DNA from: JARRRD01 sp037381085
Lineage (GTDB): Bacteria; Nitrospirota; Thermodesulfovibrionia; Thermodesulfovibrionales; UBA6898
Assembly (NCBI GenBank): GCA_037381085.1
Contig: JARRRD010000070.1
Location: 1-15,869, forward strand
DNA length: 15,869 bases
Direction: 5' to 3'
Shown here: positions 6,955 to 13,960 of the stretch, in pieces
Numbering within the stretch: the first letter of the stretch is position 1
Layout: every line of letters begins with the position of its first letter
Made by a program: the position numbers and the translations under genes
Notes under the pieces: generated by a model
Databases searched by the model: none
What the model was told of the DNA's origin: nothing
Seen by the model: the letters and a program-made list of their open reading frames with translations, nothing else

Positions 6955-7467
6955 TTGAGTAATCCTGCTCTCACCGCTGCGGTAATTACCATGAGTGATA
7001 AGGGTTCACGGGGTGAACGCGAGGACCTCAGCGGACCTGCAATAGGGGACATCCTCAGCAGGATGGGCGTCAAGGTAAAGCATTATGAGATTATCCCCGA
7101 CGAAAAAGCATTGATAAAAGAGAAGCTGATACATTACAGTAAACTCGTGGATGTTATATTTACTACGGGAGGGACCGGCCTTTCTCCCCGGGACGTGACG
7201 CCTGAGGCCACGCGGGAGGTAATAGAGCGAGAGGTGCCCGGAATCGCCGAGGCAATGAGGCTTGAAGGCTTGAAGAAGACGAGGCGTGCGATGCTTTCAC
7301 GTGCCGTTGCAGGAGTCAGGGGACGTTCACTTATCGTAAACCTTCCGGGCAGCCCCAAGGCCGTAAAGGAGGGGCTGGAGGCGATACTCGAAGTGGTGCC
7401 CCACGCCGTTGAAAAAATCAAGGGCAGCTCAGCCGACTGCGCCGTCCCTCCGGACAGTCAGCCATGA
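6955..7467 (+). CDS. mogA: molybdopterin adenylyltransferase, MogA/MoaB family
   Basis: The 170-residue protein belongs to the MoaB/Mog family, which adenylylates molybdopterin before molybdate insertion during molybdenum cofactor synthesis. Diagnostic motifs are FTTGGTGLSPRDVTPE at 69-84 and NLPGSPKAV at 129-137, both lining the molybdopterin-binding cleft. The start is TTG at 6955, with GGAGG eight bases upstream; the nearby ATG at 6949 runs into TAA after four codons. It lies 41 bp after the MOSC gene, a common genomic pairing, and overlaps ccdA by ATGA. MogA and MoaB cannot be separated confidently from sequence alone. Confidence 0.9.
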   Translation: MSNPALTAAVITMSDKGSRGEREDLSGPAIGDILSRMGVKVKHYEIIPDEKALIKEKLIHYSKLVDVIFTTGGTGLSPRDVTPEATREVIEREVPGIAEAMRLEGLKKTRRAMLSRAVAGVRGRSLIVNLPGSPKAVKEGLEAILEVVPHAVEKIKGSSADCAVPPDSQP

Positions 7468-8186
7468 AGGACGTATCTTTCCCCCTTGCATTCCTGGCCG
7501 GGGTGTTGTCTTTTCTGTCGCCCTGCGTCCTTCCCCTCGTACCCTCATACGTTTCGTTTATAACCGGCATCTCTTTTGAAGACTTGAGAGAAGGGACGGA
7601 GTCGAAGAGGATACGCTTTCTCACGGCGATGAACTCCATTACCTTCATACTTGGATTTTCATCGGTCTTCATTGCCCTGGGCGCGTCGTCATCGGCGGTA
7701 GGCAGGTTCTTCTTCAATTACCAGGAGTGGATAAGGATCGGCGGAGGCATTCTGGTGATAATCTTCGGGCTCTTCATCTCAGGTGTCATAAGACTGGACT
7801 TCCTCACGAGGGAGAGGAAGTTCCATATGAGCGGGAAACCGGCAGGCTACATCGGATCTTTCCTGGTCGGCATGACATTTGCCGCTGCATGGACGCCGTG
7901 CATCGGACCGATCCTGGGAACGATCCTGGTCTACGCAAGTTCCAAGGGCTCGGCCTTCTACGGTATCAGACTGCTCGCGGTATATTCGCTTGGTCTCGCC
8001 GTACCTTTTTTCCTGGCGGCGCTGGCCTTCAATTCCTTCCTCAGCTATTCTGCCAAGATCCGCAGATACATGAAAGTCGTCATGGCAGTCAGCGGCCTCC
8101 TCCTGATCGGATTCGGAGTATTGCTGCTCACGAACAACCTGAGAATGCTCTCAGCCCTCTTCCCCGACCTCGGCGCCAAATTCTAG
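7464..8186 (+). CDS. ccdA: CcdA-type cytochrome c biogenesis / thiol-disulfide transmembrane protein
   Basis: This 240-residue inner-membrane protein has about six hydrophobic segments (roughly 7-30, 56-78, 88-110, 128-156, 163-188 and 203-225). The two redox cysteines of the CcdA/DsbD-beta family are present as C21 in LSPCVLPLVP and C146 in WTPCIGPILG. Such proteins carry reducing equivalents from cytoplasmic thioredoxin to extracytoplasmic partners for cytochrome c maturation or disulfide repair. No periplasmic thioredoxin (ResA/TlpA) gene is adjacent. Its ATG overlaps the mogA stop (ATGA), so it is translationally coupled to a cofactor gene, an unusual but plausible neighbour. Confidence 0.93.
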   Translation: MKDVSFPLAFLAGVLSFLSPCVLPLVPSYVSFITGISFEDLREGTESKRIRFLTAMNSITFILGFSSVFIALGASSSAVGRFFFNYQEWIRIGGGILVIIFGLFISGVIRLDFLTRERKFHMSGKPAGYIGSFLVGMTFAAAWTPCIGPILGTILVYASSKGSAFYGIRLLAVYSLGLAVPFFLAALAFNSFLSYSAKIRRYMKVVMAVSGLLLIGFGVLLLTNNLRMLSALFPDLGAKF

Positions 8187-8235
8187 CCGGTGGTTCGCCC
8201 TGCGTCTTTGCGGTAAACCGGTACTATCAAGTCCC

Positions 8236-8263
8236 CACGGTTCACGACTCACGACTCACGGTT
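8236..8263 (+). repeat. four-unit heptamer tandem repeat upstream of leuS
   Basis: Four consecutive 7-bp units read CACGGTT, CACGACT, CACGACT, CACGGTT, an ABBA pattern. They resemble the short tandemly repeated repetitive (STRR) heptamers known from cyanobacteria in style, not in sequence. The surrounding 8187-8384 spacer otherwise holds only a small GAGGG/CCCTC hairpin (8341-8356) and the leuS RBS. Confidence 0.8.
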
Positions 8264-8384
8264 CTTAAGTACTTCATTGCAACATTATAGCCGGTTATGC
8301 TAATTTGTAAGACGCGCGGCCTCGATATATGTTTTGCCGTGAGGGAACTTCCCCTCGTCGTTAATTCGGTTGGAGGATTTGGCC

Positions 8385-10856
8385 TTGGAAGAAAGATACG
8401 ACCCTAAAGAAGTTGAACCAAAATGGCAGAAGTACTGGGCTGAAAGGAAACTTTACCAGACGCGGACCGGTACCGCCCGGAAGAAATTCTACTGCCTTGA
8501 GATGTTCCCCTATCCCTCGGGAAAGATACATATGGGCCATGTAAGGAATTACGCTATCGGCGACGTCATCGCGCGGTACAAGAAGATGCAGGGCTATAAC
8601 GTACTCCACCCCATGGGGTGGGACTCCTTCGGCCTCCCGGCAGAAAACGCCGCGATCAAGCACTCGGTCCACCCGTCCAAATGGACTTACGAAAACATCA
8701 GTTACATGAAGACCCAGCTCAATAAACTCGGGCTCAGCTATGACTGGGGCAGGGAAGTGACCACGTGCAGTCCGGCATATTATCGCTGGAACCAGTGGTT
8801 TTTCGTCAAGATGTTCGAACAGGGGCTGGCTTACAGGAAATCCTCTTATGTCAACTGGTGCCCTTCCTGCGAGACAGTCCTGGCCAATGAGCAGGTGATA
8901 GATACCCGCTGCTGGAGGTGTGACAGCGTCGTCGTCCAGAAGGAACTCTTCCAGTGGTTCCTGAAGATCACCCATTATGCCGAAGAGCTTCTGGAGGGGT
9001 GCGCTGACCTCAAGGGGTGGCCCGAAAGGGTGGTCCTGATGCAGGAGAACTGGATCGGAAAGAGCCACGGCGTGGAGGTCGACTTCAGGGTGGACGGAAC
9101 GGACGACAGTATACGTATATTTACCACCAGACCCGACACACTTTACGGCGCGACCTTCCTTTGCATCTCGCCGCCCCATCCCATTGCGGAGAAGCTCGTG
9201 AACGACAGGTCCGCCCTTGAAGGGATTACGGCCCATTACGGCAAGACAGATGAAAAGATAGGACTTTTCACGGGACGTTACTGCGTCAACCCGGTAAACG
9301 ATGAAAGGATACCGGTCTATATCGCTAATTTCGTCCTTATGGAATACGGCACGGGGGCAATCATGTCGGTGCCTGCCCATGACCAGCGGGACTTTGAGTT
9401 TGCAAAGAAATACGGCCTCGAGATCAGGACGGTTATTGAAAGTGCGGAAAGCGGGCAATCGAGGAAGATCCCCTTGCAGTCTGCCTTCGAAGACGAGGGG
9501 GTACTGGTAAGTTCAGGGCCTTTCAGCGGCCTTAAGAGCGATGAGGCGAGGGAAAAGATCGCCGATTATATCGAGCAGAAGGACCTGGGCAGGAAGGTCG
9601 TCAATTACAAATTAAGGGACTGGGGAATTTCGAGGCAGAGGTACTGGGGGACGCCCATCCCTGTCGTTTACTGCGACAAATGCGGCATAGTACCGGTCCC
9701 TGAAAGGGACCTGCCCGTCATCCTTCCCGAGGACGTCCGGGTTACCGGCAAGGGGGGATCCCCCCTCCTTGAGTCGTCTTCTTTCATCAATACTTCGTGC
9801 CCCGTCTGTGGAGGGCCCGCACGGCGCGAAACAGACACGATGGACACCTTTTTTGATTCCTCGTGGTACTTTGTTGCCTACTGTTTCGATGATTCGAAAA
9901 TCGATCCCCCTGCCGCAATCCGCAATCCGGAATCGCCCGTCCATTACTGGATGCCCGTCGACCAGTACATAGGGGGTGTCGAACACGCCGTCCTGCACCT
10001 TCTGTATTCACGGTTTTTCACAAGGGTCATGAGGGACCTGGGCATCGTCGGCTCCGGCGAACCATTCGCCAACCTCCTGACGCAGGGCATGGTCATAAAG
10101 GACGGGGCGAAGATGTCCAAATCCAAGGGAAACGTCGTGGATCCCGATTATCTGATAGACAGATACGGTTCGGACACCTCCCGCCTCTTCTCCCTCTTCG
10201 CAGCCCCGCCCGAAAAGGACCTCGACTGGTCGGACAAGGGTGTTGAAGGTGCTTACCGTTTTCTGGGCAGGATATGGGGCATCGTCCACAAGAACCTCTC
10301 ATCTCTGAAAGGCGTCGATTCATGGTGCCCGGCGGAAAAGGACCTCAAAGACATCTCCGGGGCTGCGGGAAGCCTGTTGAGAAAAACCCACCAGACGATA
10401 AAGAAGGTCACTTCCGACATCGAACGCGAATATCATTTTAATACCGCCATAGCCGCACTGATGGAACTTGCAAATGAGCTGACGGGACACGAGCCGGCCC
10501 CGGGGAAAGACCTGCAGGCGTTCAAATTCTCGGTAGAAACAGCGCTTCTCCTTCTCTCACCCTTCACCCCTCACATAGCCGAGGAACTATGGACGGCAAT
10601 CGGCAACGAACCGTCCGTCTCGGAGAGGGAATGGCCGGCCTGGGACGAAGACCTTGTCAGGGAAGAGCAGGTGGAGCTTGTCATACAGGTCAACGGCAAA
10701 CTGCGGAGCAAGCTCATGATACCGATGGGAACGCCTGAAGAGGAGATAAAGAAGATCGCCCTCAATGACACGCGGACAATGGAATTTGTGGGCCCGAAGC
10801 AGGTCAGGAAGGTCATCGTGGCGCGGGGAAGACTCGTCAATATTGTGATCGGATGA
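8385..10856 (+). CDS. leuS: leucyl-tRNA synthetase
   Basis: The 823-residue class Ia synthetase charges tRNA-Leu. The HIGH motif is HMGH at 49-52 and KMSKS is at 576-580. A zinc site is suggested by C159, C162, C176 and C179, with a further pair of CxxC motifs (YCDKCG and SCPVCGG) nearer the catalytic core. The CP1 editing domain is present, with TTRPDTLYG at 247-255. The start is taken as TTG at 8385 because GGAGGA (8372-8377) ends seven bases upstream; the TTG at 8370 precedes this site and is less likely. Residues 510-518 (AAIRNPESP) come from a 21-bp heptamer tract and make this loop longer than usual. It begins a run with lptE and holA. Confidence 0.96.
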   Translation: MEERYDPKEVEPKWQKYWAERKLYQTRTGTARKKFYCLEMFPYPSGKIHMGHVRNYAIGDVIARYKKMQGYNVLHPMGWDSFGLPAENAAIKHSVHPSKWTYENISYMKTQLNKLGLSYDWGREVTTCSPAYYRWNQWFFVKMFEQGLAYRKSSYVNWCPSCETVLANEQVIDTRCWRCDSVVVQKELFQWFLKITHYAEELLEGCADLKGWPERVVLMQENWIGKSHGVEVDFRVDGTDDSIRIFTTRPDTLYGATFLCISPPHPIAEKLVNDRSALEGITAHYGKTDEKIGLFTGRYCVNPVNDERIPVYIANFVLMEYGTGAIMSVPAHDQRDFEFAKKYGLEIRTVIESAESGQSRKIPLQSAFEDEGVLVSSGPFSGLKSDEAREKIADYIEQKDLGRKVVNYKLRDWGISRQRYWGTPIPVVYCDKCGIVPVPERDLPVILPEDVRVTGKGGSPLLESSSFINTSCPVCGGPARRETDTMDTFFDSSWYFVAYCFDDSKIDPPAAIRNPESPVHYWMPVDQYIGGVEHAVLHLLYSRFFTRVMRDLGIVGSGEPFANLLTQGMVIKDGAKMSKSKGNVVDPDYLIDRYGSDTSRLFSLFAAPPEKDLDWSDKGVEGAYRFLGRIWGIVHKNLSSLKGVDSWCPAEKDLKDISGAAGSLLRKTHQTIKKVTSDIEREYHFNTAIAALMELANELTGHEPAPGKDLQAFKFSVETALLLLSPFTPHIAEELWTAIGNEPSVSEREWPAWDEDLVREEQVELVIQVNGKLRSKLMIPMGTPEEEIKKIALNDTRTMEFVGPKQVRKVIVARGRLVNIVIG
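9914..9934 (+). repeat. in-frame heptamer tract (3 x 7 bp) inside leuS
   Basis: Three adjoining units read CGCAATC, CGCAATC, CGGAATC. Being 21 bp long, they add seven codons without a frameshift, in the loop before the conserved YWMPVDQYIGG. By eye, the loop is about six residues longer than in typical LeuRS. Confidence 0.75.
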
Positions 10857-10865
10857 ACAAGACGG

Positions 10866-11369
10866 ATGAATAAAGGGACACGGATTATCCTTCAGGCTGC
10901 AGCGATGACTCTTATTTTGTTGCTGGGCGGCTGCGGTTACAGTGTCCACAGGCATGCCTCACTGCCCTTCAGTCAGATAAATGTCGGACGGATCGATAAT
11001 GCCACCCTTGAGCCCAAGCTCCAGGACAAGCTTTACAGCGCCCTGGCTGAGGAATTTACGAAACAGGGCATCCTGGTCACCCCGGAGGCACAACTGAAAC
11101 TCACCGGCAGGATCACCAGGTTTGACATGATCAGTCTTTCGGAAAAGGGAGGGGTGACGGTGGAGTACCGGGTGATAGTGGAGGCCGATTTCAGCATGAC
11201 CGACGCGGAGGGCAAGGTCCGGGAGACCAGGCATGTCAGCTCCCCCTTCATAGTTTCCCTCACCGGAACGGGCGACCTCACGAACCTTCTGGCCGCCAGG
11301 GACCTGGCCGAGGAAAGGGCGATGAAAGACCTGTCGGAAGAGCTTGTCGGAATGTTGATCTACAAATGA
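10866..11369 (+). CDS. lptE: LPS-assembly lipoprotein LptE-like
   Basis: The 167-residue protein starts with a lipoprotein signal peptide: a basic MNKGTR, a hydrophobic stretch and the lipobox LGGC, with acylated C23. The mature part has the LptE pattern GCGYSVH...INVGRIDNATLEPKLQDKLYSALAEEF, which in this family forms the plug inside LptD during lipopolysaccharide insertion into the outer membrane. Its position between leuS and holA is the standard place for lptE in many proteobacteria and relatives, which supports the call despite low sequence conservation. The ATG lies 9 bp after the leuS stop with only a weak RBS. An ATG at 10853 gives a seven-codon dead end and looks like an imperfect duplicate of the real start region. 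Confidence 0.85.
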   Translation: MNKGTRIILQAAAMTLILLLGGCGYSVHRHASLPFSQINVGRIDNATLEPKLQDKLYSALAEEFTKQGILVTPEAQLKLTGRITRFDMISLSEKGGVTVEYRVIVEADFSMTDAEGKVRETRHVSSPFIVSLTGTGDLTNLLAARDLAEERAMKDLSEELVGMLIYK

Positions 11370-12250
11370 GCTACCGCAATTTCCTCGATGAACTCAAGAA
11401 GGGGATGCCCGCATCCCGATACATCCTGTCGTCCTCCGACCCGTTCCTTCATTCCGAGGCGATTTCGCTGTTGAAGGACCTCGTTCCCCCGGGGGAGAGG
11501 GAGTTCAGTTTCGAGGTATTCGACATCCTGAACCTGAACTCCGTGACCTTCGACCAGATACTGGACGTCCTCAATACGGTGCCTTTCTTTTCAGGCAGAA
11601 AGTTTGTGGTTATCGAGAACGTCCAGAAGCTGCTGAAGAAAGACATCCTGAAGCTCCGTCAATATCTCGCCAGCCCTTCCGAGGGGTCCGTGCTGGTGAT
11701 GCTCCATGCCGGAACGGTGAAGAAAGAGTTCAGGGAACCGGGCGGTATCAGACAGATAGCTCTGGATATCGGCGCGAAGGAACTCCCGTCGTGGCTAAAG
11801 GCAAAGGCGAAATCGAGAGGTCTTGAAATTCCCGACGAAGCGGTCGATTACCTGATCGGCACGATAGGACCGGACCTCGGGCTGCTCTCGTCCGAGATCG
11901 AAAAGTGCACGCTTATCGGAAAACCGGTGATAGACAGGAAGGACATCGCCGAGATAATAGAAGGGAGAAGGAAGTACGGCATCTTTGACCTGGTGGATGC
12001 TCTCAGGGCGAAGGACGCCGGGCGCGTATTCAGGATCTACAGGGTATTAAGGGAGACCGAGGAACCTTACGGGCTCCTCGGTGCGATAAACTGGCAATAC
12101 GGACGGCTCCTCGCAGGCAGGAACACGCCTGAGAACAGGGAATACCTCCACCGTGTCTTCAGTATTCTCAACAGTGCGGACGTGGATATAAAAAGTTCTG
12201 GAGATTCCTATCCGGTGGAGCTCTTGCTGGCTAGGCTGGTCCGGCTGTAA
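11366..12250 (+). CDS. holA: DNA polymerase III subunit delta
   Basis: This 294-residue protein is the delta (clamp-opening) subunit of the clamp loader that puts the beta clamp on DNA. Family features include an N-terminal YILSSSDPFLHSEA segment, the VPFFSGRKFVVIENVQKL strand-helix at about 71-88, WLKAKAKSRGLEI and GPDLGLLSSEIEKC in the AAA+ lid region. HolA lacks a functional Walker A, as here. It is slightly shorter than the usual 330-340 residues; the C-terminal collar domain appears compact rather than broken. Its ATG overlaps the lptE stop (ATGA), and its last 20 bp overlap the 3' end of rpsT on the other strand. Confidence 0.88.
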   Translation: MSYRNFLDELKKGMPASRYILSSSDPFLHSEAISLLKDLVPPGEREFSFEVFDILNLNSVTFDQILDVLNTVPFFSGRKFVVIENVQKLLKKDILKLRQYLASPSEGSVLVMLHAGTVKKEFREPGGIRQIALDIGAKELPSWLKAKAKSRGLEIPDEAVDYLIGTIGPDLGLLSSEIEKCTLIGKPVIDRKDIAEIIEGRRKYGIFDLVDALRAKDAGRVFRIYRVLRETEEPYGLLGAINWQYGRLLAGRNTPENREYLHRVFSILNSADVDIKSSGDSYPVELLLARLVRL

Positions 12251-12524
12251 CGGCTTTTACTTTCTTTACCAGCCTCGAAACTTTCCTTGATGCGTTGTTC
12301 TTGTGAAGCACACCCTTCGGGACAGAACTGGTTATCGTTTTAACGGCCTTCCGGAGGGCGTCCTCCGAGGCCTCCTTGTTGTTTTCCTTTACGGCTGATT
12401 CAACAGCCTTGACGGCACTCCTGATCCTCGTGCGTTCAATCCTGTTGCGCAGATTCCGTTTCTCGGCCTGCCTCGCCCTCTTCAGGGCCGAAAGATTTTT
12501 CTTTACCGGTGCCTTGGCTGCCAA
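12231..12524 (-). CDS. rpsT: 30S ribosomal protein S20
   Basis: This 97-residue, strongly basic helical protein binds 16S rRNA in the body of the small subunit. The sequence has the S20 pattern: KNLSALKRARQAEKRNLRNR near the N-terminus and VPKGVLHKNNASRKVSRL towards the C-terminus. The start is TTG at 12524, preceded on the minus strand by AAGGAGG with an 8-base spacer. A TTG start for rpsT is well known in E. coli (as UUG), where S20 autoregulates its translation; the same may hold here. It is convergent with holA, with overlapping ends, an order seen in many bacteria. Confidence 0.96.
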   Translation of the reverse strand: MAAKAPVKKNLSALKRARQAEKRNLRNRIERTRIRSAVKAVESAVKENNKEASEDALRKAVKTITSSVPKGVLHKNNASRKVSRLVKKVKAVTAGPA

Positions 12525-12554
12525 ATTCAGATCCTCCTTGAAAAGTAATCTTAT

Positions 12555-12584
12555 TTTTTACCATAACCGCTCGTTTTAAATCAA
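12555..12584 (-). promoter_or_regulatory. putative rpsT promoter
   Basis: On the minus strand, TTGATT (12584-12579) and TAAAAA (12560-12555) are separated by 18 bp, followed by a short leader to the AAGGAGG of rpsT. Each hexamer matches the sigma-70 consensus at four of six positions. The -35 overlaps that of the divergent promoter by two bases. Confidence 0.35.
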
Positions 12585-12603
12585 GTCGACGATATGGTAA
12601 AAT
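12575..12603 (+). promoter_or_regulatory. putative promoter of the DHS-like/ferredoxin pair
   Basis: TTTAAA (12575-12580) and TAAAAT (12598-12603) are spaced by 17 bp, matching sigma-70 hexamers at four and five positions. The predicted start, about seven bases later, falls nearly on the ATG at 12612. No Shine-Dalgarno precedes that ATG, so a leaderless or nearly leaderless message is possible. Confidence 0.35.
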
Positions 12604-12611
12604 TACCTCGC

Positions 12612-13553
12612 ATGAAATACAGACCTCTGTCGCTCAGATCAGCGAAGTCTTACTCATTGTGCGCCAGGAAGAGCAAGGTGTCAATAAAATCCTTCGCCGG
12701 CATCCCGGTCAAAGGCGACAGGCTGCGCGATTTCCTGGCAAAACTGCCGGATGTTCTGGCCGTAAAGGACTTCAAGGGGGTAGTCCACTCAATAGCCTCC
12801 GCGAGAAAAGATGACAGGCCGGTCATACTCGGCATGGGGGCCCACCCGCTGAAGCTCGGTCTTTCCCCGGTTATTATAGATCTGCTGGAAAGGAGAGTCA
12901 TAACAGCGGTGGCCGTAAACGGAGCATGCGCGGTCCATGATTTCGAACTGGCCCTGGTGGGACATACCTCCGAGGACGTGGCGATGGAACTCTGCACGGG
13001 CACCTTCGGCATGGCCCGGGAGACCGGAACAGGAATAAATGCGGCCATAAAGAGAGGCGTGAAGAAGGGGTACGGCGCGGGCAGGGCCATGGGTGAATAC
13101 ATTTACAGGGGGAAATTCCCCTTCAGAGAAAAGAGCCTCTTTGCAAATGCCTTCTCACTCGATATTCCCCTCACCGTCCACATTGCGATAGGCACGGACA
13201 TAGTGCACATGCACCCCCAGGCAGACGGCGCGGCCATCGGGAAGGCGAGCATGACGGACTTCAGGCTCTTCGCTTCCGTCGTCTCGGACCTGGAGGGGGG
13301 CGTTTACATCAACCTCGGGTCGGCCGTTGTCCTTCCGGAGGTCTTTCTCAAGGCGCTGAACGTAGCAAGGAACCTGGGAAACAAAGTCAGGAACATAACT
13401 ACAGTCAATATGGATTTTATCCAGCATTACAGACCCCGGGAAAATGTTCTTAAAAGACCGACCACCCCGGGCGGGAGACATTACGCCCTCACCGGACATC
13501 ATGAGATCATGTTCCCGCTTCTGGCCGCGGCCCTGACGGAGGAGATGAAATGA
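12612..13553 (+). CDS. divergent deoxyhypusine synthase-fold protein of unknown function
   Basis: The 313-residue protein aligns by eye to the deoxyhypusine synthase (DHS) fold. VILGMGAHPLKLGLSPVIIDLLERRVITAVAVNG (71-104) resembles the DHS segment around LGYTSNLISSGVR...DVLVTTAGG. GGVYINLGSA (229-238) resembles its DYAVYINTA, and HEIMFPLLAAAL (297-308) resembles its SLVFPLLVA. The GGGVVKHHI motif with the catalytic lysine is not seen where expected; SMTDFRLFA lies there instead. A histidine-rich GTDIVHMHP is at 194-202. DHS modifies eIF5A, which bacteria lack, so the substrate is unknown. The start at 12612 is chosen over 12594 because of the promoter geometry and the residues that look conserved. 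ATGA overlap with the ferredoxin implies coupled translation. Confidence 0.75.
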   Translation: MKYRPLSLRSAKSYSLCARKSKVSIKSFAGIPVKGDRLRDFLAKLPDVLAVKDFKGVVHSIASARKDDRPVILGMGAHPLKLGLSPVIIDLLERRVITAVAVNGACAVHDFELALVGHTSEDVAMELCTGTFGMARETGTGINAAIKRGVKKGYGAGRAMGEYIYRGKFPFREKSLFANAFSLDIPLTVHIAIGTDIVHMHPQADGAAIGKASMTDFRLFASVVSDLEGGVYINLGSAVVLPEVFLKALNVARNLGNKVRNITTVNMDFIQHYRPRENVLKRPTTPGGRHYALTGHHEIMFPLLAAALTEEMK

Positions 13554-13744
13554 AGGTGACAGTCGACCAGGAAACATGCATCGGCTGCGGCACCTGCGAA
13601 GAGGTCTGTCCCGCTGTCTTCCATCTCGACGAAGTGATCGGCAAGGCGCAGGTCATCGATGCCGAGGCCTGTGAATTCGTTGGATGCTGCGAGGCAGCCG
13701 AAGAGAACTGCCCTGTCGAGGCTATTACTGTTGAAGGCGAGTGA
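13550..13744 (+). CDS. single-cluster [4Fe-4S] ferredoxin
   Basis: The 64-residue acidic ferredoxin carries CIGCGTCEEVCP at 10-21 and NCPVEAI from 53. As in Thermotoga maritima ferredoxin, C10, C13, C16 and C54 should hold one [4Fe-4S] cluster, while C20 and one of C41, C46 or C47 could form a disulfide. A complete second cluster motif is absent. It is a low-potential cytoplasmic electron carrier. Its ATG overlaps the stop of the DHS-like gene, so the two are probably made together; whether the ferredoxin serves that protein is inference. A degenerate family I repeat follows within four bases of its TGA. Confidence 0.92.
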   Translation: MKVTVDQETCIGCGTCEEVCPAVFHLDEVIGKAQVIDAEACEFVGCCEAAEENCPVEAITVEGE

Positions 13745-13747
13745 TCT

Positions 13748-13780
13748 GAAGTCAGAAGTGAGAATTAGGAATGCAAAAGT
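13748..13780 (+). repeat. family I repeat, degenerate (copy B)
   Basis: After the ferredoxin stop the sequence reads GAAGT-CAGAAGTGAGAA, then GGAATGCA and AAAGT. This keeps the GAAGT...GAATGCA...AAGT order of copy A with substitutions. Orientation again matches the upstream gene. Confidence 0.55.
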
Positions 13781-13860
13781 AACAGAGAACGGCAACACTA
13801 AGATTTAACCGCAGACATACACATACAATCAGGCAAACAACTATAACTTCAACCAGCTGA

Positions 13861-13882
13861 TTTTTTCTGCCGGCCGAAAAAA
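13861..13882. promoter_or_regulatory. 22-bp near-perfect palindrome upstream of the PCC-domain gene
   Basis: The T6-CTGCC half is mirrored by GGCCG-A6 with one mismatched pair (13868/13875). It has no loop, and the T-run precedes the GC core, so it is a poor terminator on either strand. A protein-binding dyad about 80 bp before the PCC gene is the better guess. The rest of 13781-13960 shows no gene. Confidence 0.3.
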
Positions 13883-13900
13883 AGGGATAAAGGTCTTTTG

Positions 13901-13930
13901 TCTGCGAGTGTCTGCGCTGGTCTGCGGCTA
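13901..13930 (+). repeat. family II repeat, TCTGCG at exact 10-bp period
   Basis: Three 10-bp units start at 13901, 13911 and 13921, each with TCTGCG followed by four variable bases. The motif matches 3283-3313. The period equals about one helical turn. It lies 31 bp before the PCC gene's ATG, so it may affect that promoter or leader. Confidence 0.65.
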
Positions 13931-13960
13931 AGATTCGAATGTTGCTTTAAGGAGAACAAG

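Noticed and set aside
8187..8384. T-box leader before leuS
   Set aside because: No T-box sequence or specifier arrangement is visible. Only a 5-bp hairpin precedes the RBS.
8361..9458. 365-codon open frame on the minus strand inside leuS
   Set aside because: It lies wholly opposite conserved LeuRS sequence, has no recognisable family and no RBS. It is a shadow caused by GC-rich codon use.
13745..13960. CRISPR-like array in the repeat-rich spacer
   Set aside because: Units are 7-10 bp and degenerate, without spacers of regular length and without cas genes.
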